Shown piece after piece: positions 1 through 5,716 of a stretch of DNA of 9,959 nt. The notes under the pieces are model-generated. The model ran no database searches. It had not been told where the DNA came from and saw only the letters and a list, made by a program, of their open reading frames with translations. The stretch comes from Candidatus Omnitrophota bacterium (lineage in GTDB: Bacteria > Omnitrophota > Gorgyraeia > Duberdicusellales > 4484-171). A program made the position numbers and the translations under genes. Every line of letters begins with the position of its first letter. Positions within the stretch are counted from its first letter, which is position 1. The stretch spans positions 1 to 9,959 of the forward strand of contig WJKZ01000166.1 of NCBI GenBank assembly GCA_014728785.1, written 5' to 3'.

Positions 1-732
1 AAAAGATACGGAATGACTCCTCTGGTGTTTACTTTTGACCACGGGTTCTCCAATGAGGATGCAATATCCAATGTAAAGAACGCTGTCAGCATCCTCAATG
101 TCGATTGGGTATTTTATAAGACAGATTTTATAAAAGACGCTCTTTTTGAAATAGTAAGGAGCGGGGCAAAAGCCACCATATGCCATATTTGTGCTATATG
201 GCACACTCAATTGCTTTATGAGACCTCTTACCGTTATAATATACCCCTGATAGTAGCCGGCTGGACCAAGGGACAGCTAACCGGAGAAAATGAAAACAAT
301 ACGGCTTATATTCCTATATCTGAAGCTACCCGGAAATTCGTAAAAGGTACTTTAAGGAGAAGTCCTAAATACAAAAATTTTCCGCAGAGCATACAAGAAA
401 CATTGAAAAAGACAAAAAGGCCAAGAAAAAGCAGGATGATTTCTCCCCACTGGTATTTGAAGGACGCCCCTGAAGATAAAATAAATATTCTGAAAAACGA
501 GCTTAAATGGAGAGCTCCTGATTTAAGTTATCCTGCCGGCTCCACTAATTGCCTGATAAATTTTGTTAACGTCTATCTGGCCATGAAAAATTACGGCTAT
601 ACCCATTACCATGTGGAAATGAGTAAATTAATACGCCAGGGGCTCTTAGACCGCGAAGAGGCTCTGGAAAAGCTGAATATCGATTTTGATAAGAGCTTAA
701 TAAATAGTATATTAGGAAGAGGAGGGTATTAA
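1..732 (+). CDS. PP-loop ATP pyrophosphatase, N-acetyl sugar amidotransferase-like (5' end outside window)
   Basis: The frame is open from the first base (reads K-R-Y-G before the first internal Met), so the N-terminus, including the expected SGGxDS nucleotide-binding loop, lies upstream. What remains matches the later part of the PP-loop/WbpG-like fold: a 'PLVFTFDHGF' strand-turn, then a CxxC pair (codons 181-183 and 190-192, 'ICHIC'), then 'IPLIVAGWTKGQ', which sits where these enzymes place their second ATP-contacting loop. The tail ends in an 'LIRQGLLDREEALEKL' helix of the kind seen in WbpG-type proteins. Family knowledge: such enzymes adenylate a sugar acetamido group so that ammonia can convert it to an amidine. 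The adjacent carbamoyltransferase supports a sugar-modifying role. The CxxC also recalls tRNA-thiolating PP-loop enzymes, so the exact substrate is open. The superfamily is fairly sure, the reaction is not. Confidence 0.6.
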   Translation, partial: KRYGMTPLVFTFDHGFSNEDAISNVKNAVSILNVDWVFYKTDFIKDALFEIVRSGAKATICHICAIWHTQLLYETSYRYNIPLIVAGWTKGQLTGENENNTAYIPISEATRKFVKGTLRRSPKYKNFPQSIQETLKKTKRPRKSRMISPHWYLKDAPEDKINILKNELKWRAPDLSYPAGSTNCLINFVNVYLAMKNYGYTHYHVEMSKLIRQGLLDREEALEKLNIDFDKSLINSILGRGGY

Positions 733-737
733 GTCCG

Positions 738-977
738 GTGAAAAAAATATACACAAAAATAAAAAAAATACTTTATATTATTATAAACATAATACAAAAA
801 ATACTCATAGTGTTTTTTTTAACTCTGGTCTATACTTTTATGTTCGGCATTACCTACATATTTATGCTCCTTTTTTCCCGGAAAACCTTAATCCCGCTAT
901 CATTTAAATCCGACAGCAACTGGAGGAAGGCGGCAGGATACGGCATAGATACACATGATATTTCCAGACAATCCTAA
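738..977 (+). CDS. Small membrane protein resembling the C-terminal half of SxtJ
   Basis: This 79-residue protein starts at GTG 738, five bases after the upstream stop; a GGAGGG stretch at 721-726 is the probable ribosome site. A lysine-rich N-terminus is followed by one long hydrophobic stretch (about residues 18-47, possibly two helices) and then a polar tail. The segment 'LVYTFMFGITYIFMLLFSRK' followed by 'PLSFKSDSNWRK' has the layout of the SxtJ-family C-terminus as I recall it (membrane helix, basic-polar turn, then a short motif near S-x-W). SxtJ proteins are usually about 130 residues, so this would be a half-length form. Small membrane proteins of this kind sit beside NodU-type carbamoyltransferases in saxitoxin and polysaccharide clusters, and the order here fits. 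Function unknown; a membrane tether for the carbamoyltransferase is an inference. Confidence 0.6.
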   Translation: MKKIYTKIKKILYIIINIIQKILIVFFLTLVYTFMFGITYIFMLLFSRKTLIPLSFKSDSNWRKAAGYGIDTHDISRQS

Positions 978-983
978 AGCAGT

Positions 984-1145
984 ATGAAAAAAATAGCCTA
1001 TATTCTCAAAGAAATGATTTACATGATTAAAAGACATAAACTGGCTTTCCTTACCCCCATATTTGTGATACTGGCAATCCTGGCCATACTGGTCTACGTC
1101 ATAGGGCCGTCGGTTATCACTACTTTTATATACGCCGGGGTATAG
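984..1145 (+). CDS. DUF5989-type single-pass membrane microprotein (SxtK-like position)
   Basis: This 53-residue ORF starts six bases after the previous stop and ends 15 bases before the carbamoyltransferase start. It reads: basic amphipathic N-terminus ('MKKIAYILKEMIYMIKRHK'), one transmembrane helix (about residues 20-41, rich in I, L, A and V), and a short C-terminus ending 'TTFIYAGV'. That plan (short basic helix, 'K-x-x-x-L-x-P' entry into the membrane helix, G-x-S/V turn, 'P/T-F-I-Y' ending) is what I recall of DUF5989 proteins, which lie next to carbamoyltransferases. No strong Shine-Dalgarno sequence is visible, so translation may be coupled to the gene before it. Its size makes it easy for gene callers to miss. 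The role is not known. Confidence 0.68.
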   Translation: MKKIAYILKEMIYMIKRHKLAFLTPIFVILAILAILVYVIGPSVITTFIYAGV

Positions 1146-1160
1146 TCTTTTATTAATCGC

Positions 1161-2885
1161 ATGATGGCTTCGAAAAACAAAAATATACTTGGTCTATCCT
1201 GCTATTACCATGATTCAGCCGCCTGTATTATAACAAATAATACGGTAACAGCAGCCGCGGAAGAAGAAAGATTCAACAGAATAAAAAAATATCCCGGTTT
1301 TCCCCTGCAGGCTGTTAATTACTGTATCCGGGAATCGGGCATAAGTTTTGACGATATAGATTTTGTAGGATTTTATGAAAAACCATATCTTAAGTTCTAC
1401 CGGGTGATCTTAAGCCATCTCCGGTCTTATCCTTTCTCATTACCTAATTTCCTGGCCACTATACCTGAATGGTTGAAAGAAAGGCTGGATTTACCTCTGA
1501 CTCTTGAATCAAAAATAAATTACAGAGACAAGGTTTTCTTTATAAAACATCATCTCTCTCATGCTGCAAGCTCTTTTTTCCCTTCGGGGTTTGAGGAAGC
1601 AACAATCCTCACTGCTGACGCCATAGGAGAGTGGTCTTCTCTGACCTGCGGTTTCGGTAAAGACAAAAATATAGAAATAGAAAAAGAGATAACCTGGCCT
1701 GACTCTCTGGGGCTGGTATATACGGCAATAACCACATATCTCGGATTTATGGCTCATACGGGTGAGGCAAAAGTTATGGGTCTTGCAGGTTACGGAAAAC
1801 CGGTTTATCTGGATAAACTTAAAAAAATAATAAAAATAAATCCGGATACAAGTTTTAAGGTAGATGAAAGCTACTTCGGTTTCAATAAAGGCAGGAGGAT
1901 GTTCAGCGGAAAATTCGTTAAAACTTTCGGAAAACCGCGTAAAAAAGGGGACGAATTAAAGCAAAAAGACTTCGATATGGCAGCAAGCCTGCAGAAGCTT
2001 ACCGAAGATATAATAATAAATATCGCATCAGGCCTTCATGAAAAAAGAAAGGATAGAAACCTCTGTCTGGGAGGAGGACTCTTTCTTAATTGTGTCATGA
2101 ATCACCGGCTTCTGCGTGAAACTCCTTTTGAAAATATTTTCATCCAACCCGCCTCAGGTGATAGCGGCGGAGCTCTGGGGGTAGCTTCTTACATAAACCA
2201 TTCTGTCCTGGGAAATACCCGTACATATATTATGGATAATGCTTTTCTCGGGCCTCAATTCTCGAAAAAGGAGATTAAGCTGGCTTTAAAAATAAATAAT
2301 TTGAATTTTAAAGAACTGGATTGGGAATATCTTTATGAATTAAGCGCTAAAAAAATTGCCGAAGGTAAAATTGTAGGCTGGTTTCAGGAAAGAATGGAAT
2401 ACGGACCCCGGGCATTGGGTAACCGTTCCATTATTGCCAACCCCTGCCTAAAAAATATAAAAGAGATACTTAACAGAACTAAAAAAAGAGAGCAATTCCG
2501 CCCCTTCGCTCCCTCGGTTTTAGAAGAAAAAGCAAAAGATTATTTTATTATGGATTGCAGCTCTCCCTTCATGCTCTTAGCTCCTTATGTAAGGGCAGAA
2601 AAAAGAGAAGTTGTGCCCGGCATAACCCATGTAGACGGGACATCAAGGGTACAGACTGTGAACAAAGCCGTTTCTCCTAAGTTCTGGAATTTAATCAGAA
2701 GTTTCGAAAAAATGACAGGAGTTCCCTTAGTCCTCAATACCTCTTTTAACTTAAGAGGAGAGCCTATAGCCTGCACCCCTCAGGATGCAATAGACTGCTT
2801 TAAGCGGAGTTCTATGGATATTTTGGTTATGGATAAGTTTATGGCCGTAAAAGAAGACAGACTTGATGAGCTTAAAGGGTATTGA
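1161..2885 (+). CDS. NodU/CmcH/TobZ-family O-carbamoyltransferase
   Basis: This 574-residue protein is full length for the family. The N-terminal Kae1-like domain begins 'ILGLSCYYHDSAACI' and 'AAAEEERFNRIKKYPGFP' (residues 9-48). The metal ligands expected from TobZ appear as H130 and H134 ('HHLSHA'), D153 ('TADAIGEW') and D334 ('ASGDSGGALG'). The C-terminal YrdC-like domain contains 'YGPRALGNRSI' (414-424), 'REQFRPFAPSV' (443-453), 'GITHVDGTSRVQTV' (487-500) and 'PLVLNTSFNLRGEP' (522-535). Known chemistry: carbamoyl phosphate plus ATP gives carbamoyl-adenylate, and the carbamoyl group is moved to a hydroxyl of a sugar or natural product. The start is ATG 1161 or the adjacent ATG 1164; neither has a clear ribosome site, which suggests coupling to the microprotein upstream. 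Substrate is probably a sugar, given the PP-loop gene. It is the last gene before a strong terminator. Confidence 0.95.
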   Translation: MMASKNKNILGLSCYYHDSAACIITNNTVTAAAEEERFNRIKKYPGFPLQAVNYCIRESGISFDDIDFVGFYEKPYLKFYRVILSHLRSYPFSLPNFLATIPEWLKERLDLPLTLESKINYRDKVFFIKHHLSHAASSFFPSGFEEATILTADAIGEWSSLTCGFGKDKNIEIEKEITWPDSLGLVYTAITTYLGFMAHTGEAKVMGLAGYGKPVYLDKLKKIIKINPDTSFKVDESYFGFNKGRRMFSGKFVKTFGKPRKKGDELKQKDFDMAASLQKLTEDIIINIASGLHEKRKDRNLCLGGGLFLNCVMNHRLLRETPFENIFIQPASGDSGGALGVASYINHSVLGNTRTYIMDNAFLGPQFSKKEIKLALKINNLNFKELDWEYLYELSAKKIAEGKIVGWFQERMEYGPRALGNRSIIANPCLKNIKEILNRTKKREQFRPFAPSVLEEKAKDYFIMDCSSPFMLLAPYVRAEKREVVPGITHVDGTSRVQTVNKAVSPKFWNLIRSFEKMTGVPLVLNTSFNLRGEPIACTPQDAIDCFKRSSMDILVMDKFMAVKEDRLDELKGY

Positions 2886-2889
2886 AAAA

Positions 2890-2908
2890 ATGAACGCTTC
2901 GCGTTCAT
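2890..2908 (+). repeat. Small perfect hairpin just after the carbamoyltransferase stop
   Basis: ATGAACGC and GCGTTCAT pair perfectly (8 bp) around a TTC loop, beginning five bases after the stop codon. No T-run follows, so it is not itself a standard terminator. It may protect the mRNA 3' end or slow polymerase before the terminator about 28 bases further on. Confidence 0.55.
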
Positions 2909-2935
2909 GGCTGGAACTCATCAACAGGGCACCAT

Positions 2936-2967
2936 AAAAATCCCCACGCTTCTGCGTGGGGATTTTT
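2936..2967. terminator. Bidirectional rho-independent terminator
   Basis: A 14-bp perfect stem (AAAAATCCCCACGC pairing with GCGTGGGGATTTTT) closes on a TTCT loop. The GC-rich core of CCCCACGC is flanked by A5 on one side and T5 on the other, so both strands give a hairpin followed by a U-run. On the plus strand it ends the carbamoyltransferase operon. On the minus strand it lies eight bases past the 3' end of tRNA-Gln and would end that transcript. Confidence 0.93.
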
Positions 2968-2975
2968 CCATTTAG

Positions 2976-3047
2976 TTGCCCCGTCTGGATTCGAACCAGA
3001 AATAACTGATCCAGAGTCAGTCGTGTTACCGATTACACCACGGGGCA
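2976..3047 (-). tRNA. tRNA-Gln (anticodon CTG)
   Basis: The minus strand folds into a complete 72-base cloverleaf. The acceptor stem is TGCCCCG with CGGGGCA plus discriminator A; the D arm is GTGT/ACAC with an AATCGGTA loop; the anticodon arm is ACTGA-CTCTGGA-TCAGT; the variable loop has four bases; the T arm is TCTGG-TTCGAAT-CCAGA. The anticodon CTG, at 3012-3014, reads CAG (glutamine). The CCA tail is not encoded (CTA follows the discriminator), so it must be added by a nucleotidyltransferase. The acceptor stem starts with a weak T1-A72 pair, as expected for glutamine tRNAs. The gene has its own promoter and terminator. Confidence 0.95.
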
Positions 3048-3063
3048 AAGATAAATCCGGGTA

Positions 3064-3092
3064 ATTATATCAACAGTTCGGAGGGTTGGCAA
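3064..3092 (-). promoter_or_regulatory. Sigma-70 type promoter for tRNA-Gln
   Basis: On the minus strand, TTGCCA (3087-3092) is followed after exactly 17 bases by a perfect TATAAT (3064-3069). Transcription would start near 3057, about ten bases before the mature tRNA 5' end at 3047. The spacing, the consensus -10 and the location directly in front of a tRNA make this convincing by eye. Confidence 0.85.
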
Positions 3093-3209
3093 GAATATAT
3101 AGCTTCACTCCGGCTGTTTCTGAATTTTTAAAACTTCTTAAAAAGTTTACCGCAAATATCTTTACCGCCTTAACTCACCTTTTTGCAGGCCGGAAGCAAA
3201 AACAAATCT
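3093..3209. other. Intergenic stretch without a supported gene
   Basis: This AT-rich gap lies between the stop of the coiled-coil gene and the tRNA promoter. It contains an 8-base direct repeat TTTACCGC (3146-3153 and 3161-3168) and a weak inverted repeat (AAACTT/AAGTTT around 3131-3148 on the plus strand) without a proper T-run. The end signal of the minus-strand operon may lie here, but none is convincing. A plus-strand ORF that begins here runs into the coiled-coil gene and looks like a shadow. Confidence 0.5.
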
Positions 3210-3722
3210 CTATTCCTGAAGTACCTGCCCTCCTTCCCCGATTCCTTCTGCCTCATCCATGCCTGCGTCTTCTGCACCGGTCTTTAAATCTTCTCCTTCC
3301 GTAGAGGGGGGTGAAATTTCTTTTTCGACAGATATTTCCCCTAAGTCTATGCTTTTGTTGAGCTTTTCTATCTGCTCGTCTAAAACTGTCCTGAAGTCAT
3401 CTATGCGGGAATTAACCTCTTTAAGAAACCGGCTATACTCTTCTCTCCACTCTCCTATTTTGTTTTCAGTTTTACTTATCTTTGAAAACAAATCCTGGCG
3501 CATGTTTTCGTTCGACTCACTAAAATCCTCAAGCAACACCCTTGCCTTTCTAAGCTTTTCTTCAATATCGGAAATCTCGGTTTTGAGAACCGTGTTCTCA
3601 TTCTCGAGCTTTTTTATGTCGGATTTATATCTTTGATACCCAAGATAACCTAAGACATAACCGCCGGCAACAATAACGATTATCAACGTGACCAATGCTA
3701 TTAATATTTTGCCCCCCTTCAT
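3210..3722 (-). CDS. Single-pass membrane protein with long coiled coil and acidic tail
   Basis: This 170-residue protein starts at ATG 3722 behind a strong AAGGAGGTG ribosome site (3727-3735). A lysine (K5) precedes a membrane helix at about residues 6-28 ('ILIALVTLIIVIVAGGYVLG'), which probably acts as an uncleaved anchor. Residues 33-125 are rich in E, K, L and I with heptad-like spacing ('IKKLENENTVLKTEISDIEE'), indicating a coiled coil. Residues 133-170 form a low-complexity acidic tail rich in E, G and D. I do not recognise a family. It follows the SurA-like lipoprotein gene by 17 bases, so the two are almost certainly co-transcribed and may act together in the envelope. It appears to be the last gene of the minus-strand run. 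Confidence 0.85.
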   Translation of the reverse strand: MKGGKILIALVTLIIVIVAGGYVLGYLGYQRYKSDIKKLENENTVLKTEISDIEEKLRKARVLLEDFSESNENMRQDLFSKISKTENKIGEWREEYSRFLKEVNSRIDDFRTVLDEQIEKLNKSIDLGEISVEKEISPPSTEGEDLKTGAEDAGMDEAEGIGEGGQVLQE

Positions 3723-3739
3723 TTAACACCTCCTTTTTG

Positions 3740-4354
3740 TTATTGGTCACTTCCGAGGTTCTCAAAATTCACTTCCACCTCGAGCTCATCTCTGTAGGAA
3801 TCTGCCAATTTAGACACTTCTTCTTCAAGCTTCGCCAACTCTATGGCTTTTATTATATTTGCTTTCATCTCAGAAAGCGGTTTATCGGTTAAACCGCTGT
3901 TTTGATAAAACTCCTCTATTTCCTCCTCCGAAACTTCTATATCGGAAGCCAGACTGTCTAAAACTTTCTGTATAACCAAAACCCGTTTGGCCTTAGAAGA
4001 TGCTCCCTCTATTTTAGCCTCCTTATCAAAACCGCGCTCAAGGCCTACTCTGTAAAGTATCTCTGTATTTACCATCCGCTGAAGCAGCATCTCTTTCGTA
4101 TTTAAATCTGAGAGGTCCATCCCCTCTGCTGCTCCTGACGACTGTAAATCAGAGAGTACTTTATTAAACTCACTCTTTGTTAATACCCAGCCACCGACTT
4201 TCGCTAAAACTATGTTCTCTGTTTCACTACTGGGGGAAATATCTGCCTCATTAGCCGATGTGGTTTCTTTAACCGCCTCTTTCGGCTCCATAGATGATTG
4301 ACAAGCCGATAAAAAAAGAGAAACACTTACTGCAAGAATAGCAAATAACTTCAT
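3740..4354 (-). CDS. SurA-N/PpiC-like lipoprotein lacking a visible PPIase domain
   Basis: This 204-residue lipoprotein begins at ATG 4354. That start is chosen over an in-frame ATG at 4402 because AGGAGGAGGT lies just upstream and because it puts a signal peptide at the N-terminus: 'MKLFAILAVSVSLFL' then lipobox L15-S16-A17-C18. After a serine/glutamate-rich linker (19-47), residues 49-67 ('VLAKVGGWVLTKSEF'), 90-109 ('LLQRMVNTEILYRVGLERGF') and 'VSEEEIEEFYQ' (141-151) follow the SurA N-terminal chaperone pattern. SurA and PpiC proteins normally continue into a parvulin domain; here a final helix and the stop come instead. It probably acts as a lipid-anchored periplasmic chaperone or holder of outer-membrane or secreted clients. 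It sits 60 bases after gltX and 17 bases before the coiled-coil gene. Confidence 0.85.
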   Translation of the reverse strand: MKLFAILAVSVSLFLSACQSSMEPKEAVKETTSANEADISPSSETENIVLAKVGGWVLTKSEFNKVLSDLQSSGAAEGMDLSDLNTKEMLLQRMVNTEILYRVGLERGFDKEAKIEGASSKAKRVLVIQKVLDSLASDIEVSEEEIEEFYQNSGLTDKPLSEMKANIIKAIELAKLEEEVSKLADSYRDELEVEVNFENLGSDQ

Positions 4355-4358
4355 ATCT

Positions 4359-4368
4359 ACCTCCTCCT
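4359..4368 (-). promoter_or_regulatory. Ribosome binding site that fixes the lipoprotein start
   Basis: The minus strand reads AGGAGGAGGT, four bases before ATG 4354. This near-perfect site, placed just ahead of a signal peptide with lipobox, rules against the in-frame ATG 48 bases further upstream (4402). Confidence 0.85.
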
Positions 4369-4414
4369 GGTTAAAATTTTTCAGATATAATTTAATACCC
4401 AAAACTTTTTAAAA

Positions 4415-5716
4415 CTATTGCTTCTTGGCCCAATAACTAATGAGGTGCTCAAGCCTTGCTATAACCTTCTGCTTCCCCAAAAGCTCCATAGTTTCAAACA
4501 GCCCCGGCCCGATTCTTCTGCCGGTTAAGGCAACTCTTACCGGATGGACCAATACTTTAGCCTTAAGCCCCAGGTCCCCGGCCAACCTTCTGAATTCTTT
4601 CTCAATTACCCCGGCCTCAAAATCTCCTATTGCTTTTATCCTTTCTATAAGTAATTTTATCTGGGGGCTCAAATCAGTACTTAATATTTTTTTAGTATCT
4701 TCAGCATATTCTATTGAGTCTCTGAAACAGAAACCAGACCACTCAATTAAATCAGATAGCTTAAAAATTCTGGTCTGAAATACTTCCGCTACCTTCTTAA
4801 CATACTCTCTGTCGGCACTTTCAGACAGACAGGCTTTCTCTTTTAAATAATTGTAAATTAAATCACTGAATTCCTCCAGGGATATTTTCCTTATATATTC
4901 TGCATTTAGCCAGTTCAGTTTATCCAGAGAAAAAGCAGCACCGGTCTTATTAACCTGATTTATATCAAATATTTTTTTTGCTTCCTCTACCGAGATTATC
5001 TCCCGGTTTGAACCCGGAGACCAGCCTAAAAGCAAAAAATAGTTCAGGAGCGCCTGAGGAAGGTAGCCTAGATCTCTGTACTCTCTTATTGAAGTTGCTC
5101 CGAAACGTTTCGACAACCTCCCCCCACCCGGAGAAAGTATGAGAGGCAGGTGGGCAAAGTGAGGCACATCAAACCCCAGAGCTCTGTACATTAAAATCTG
5201 TTTGGGCGTATTTGATAGATGATCCTCGCCTCTTATAACGCAATTGATATTCATAAGGGCATCATCCACCACACAGGAAAAATTATACCCCGGAGTACCA
5301 TTACTTTTTATGATTACTTCCTCGGCTTTGGGAAGTTCTCTGAAGCTTATTTTGCCCCGGACAGCATCATCTACTTCAATGCTTTCGAAACTATATTTAA
5401 AGAATATCGCCCCTTCCTTTTCATAAGCTTTATTCTCCCCTATCAGCCTCTGGGCATACTCTCGGTAGATATCGAACCTCGCAGACTGGTAATAGATTTC
5501 ATCCCAGTTCATGCCCAGCCATTCCATGCTTTCCAGTATCTCTTTAAGAAACTCCTCTTTGGAACGTTCGGTATCGGTATCCTCAATTCTCAAAATAAAC
5601 TTCCCCGCTCTGCTCCCGGCATAAATCCAGTTAAATAAAGCGGTTCTTGCTCCCCCGATATGCAAATAACCCGTAGGAGAAGGAGCAAAGCGCACTCTGG
5701 TCTCACTCCAATCCAT
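4415..5716 (-). CDS. gltX: Glutamyl-tRNA synthetase, short form
   Basis: Class I synthetase that attaches glutamate to tRNA-Glu in the cytoplasm. Residues 9-22 ('RFAPSPTGYLHIGG') hold the HIGH motif as HIGG; 'RIEDTD' (43-48), 'VIRGEDHLSNTP' (160-171) and 'RLSKRFGATS' (200-209, the KMSKS loop) follow. The C-terminal anticodon-binding part ends with 'VRVALTGRRIGPGLFETMELLGK'. At 433 residues it is shorter than the usual 465-500. The loss is between 'NKAY' (95-98) and 'IFFK' (104-107), where most bacterial enzymes have about 40 residues, including the zinc site in some species. Arg316 appears to align with Arg358 of the Thermus thermophilus enzyme (alignment made from memory). The start ATG 5716 has AAAGGAG upstream and overlaps the previous gene by 14 bases, implying translational coupling. 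Confidence 0.95.
   Translation of the reverse strand: MDWSETRVRFAPSPTGYLHIGGARTALFNWIYAGSRAGKFILRIEDTDTERSKEEFLKEILESMEWLGMNWDEIYYQSARFDIYREYAQRLIGENKAYEKEGAIFFKYSFESIEVDDAVRGKISFRELPKAEEVIIKSNGTPGYNFSCVVDDALMNINCVIRGEDHLSNTPKQILMYRALGFDVPHFAHLPLILSPGGGRLSKRFGATSIREYRDLGYLPQALLNYFLLLGWSPGSNREIISVEEAKKIFDINQVNKTGAAFSLDKLNWLNAEYIRKISLEEFSDLIYNYLKEKACLSESADREYVKKVAEVFQTRIFKLSDLIEWSGFCFRDSIEYAEDTKKILSTDLSPQIKLLIERIKAIGDFEAGVIEKEFRRLAGDLGLKAKVLVHPVRVALTGRRIGPGLFETMELLGKQKVIARLEHLISYWAKKQ

Noticed and set aside
3146..3168. Direct repeat TTTACCGC, two copies 15 bases apart
   Set aside because: Only two short copies, no symmetry or further units; not enough for an operator or iteron call.
3086..3304. 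Plus-strand ORF of 72 codons beginning in the intergenic region
   Set aside because: It runs into the well-supported minus-strand coiled-coil gene, has low-complexity composition and no ribosome site, so it is a shadow frame.
4355..4402. N-terminal extension of the lipoprotein to an ATG at 4402
   Set aside because: The extension would bury the signal peptide and lipobox behind 16 polar residues; the strong AGGAGGAGGT site lies inside it and serves ATG 4354.
4355..4414. Promoter between gltX and the lipoprotein gene
   Set aside because: AT-rich with TATTAAAT-like boxes, but no -35 at proper spacing; any AT-rich gap would offer similar matches.
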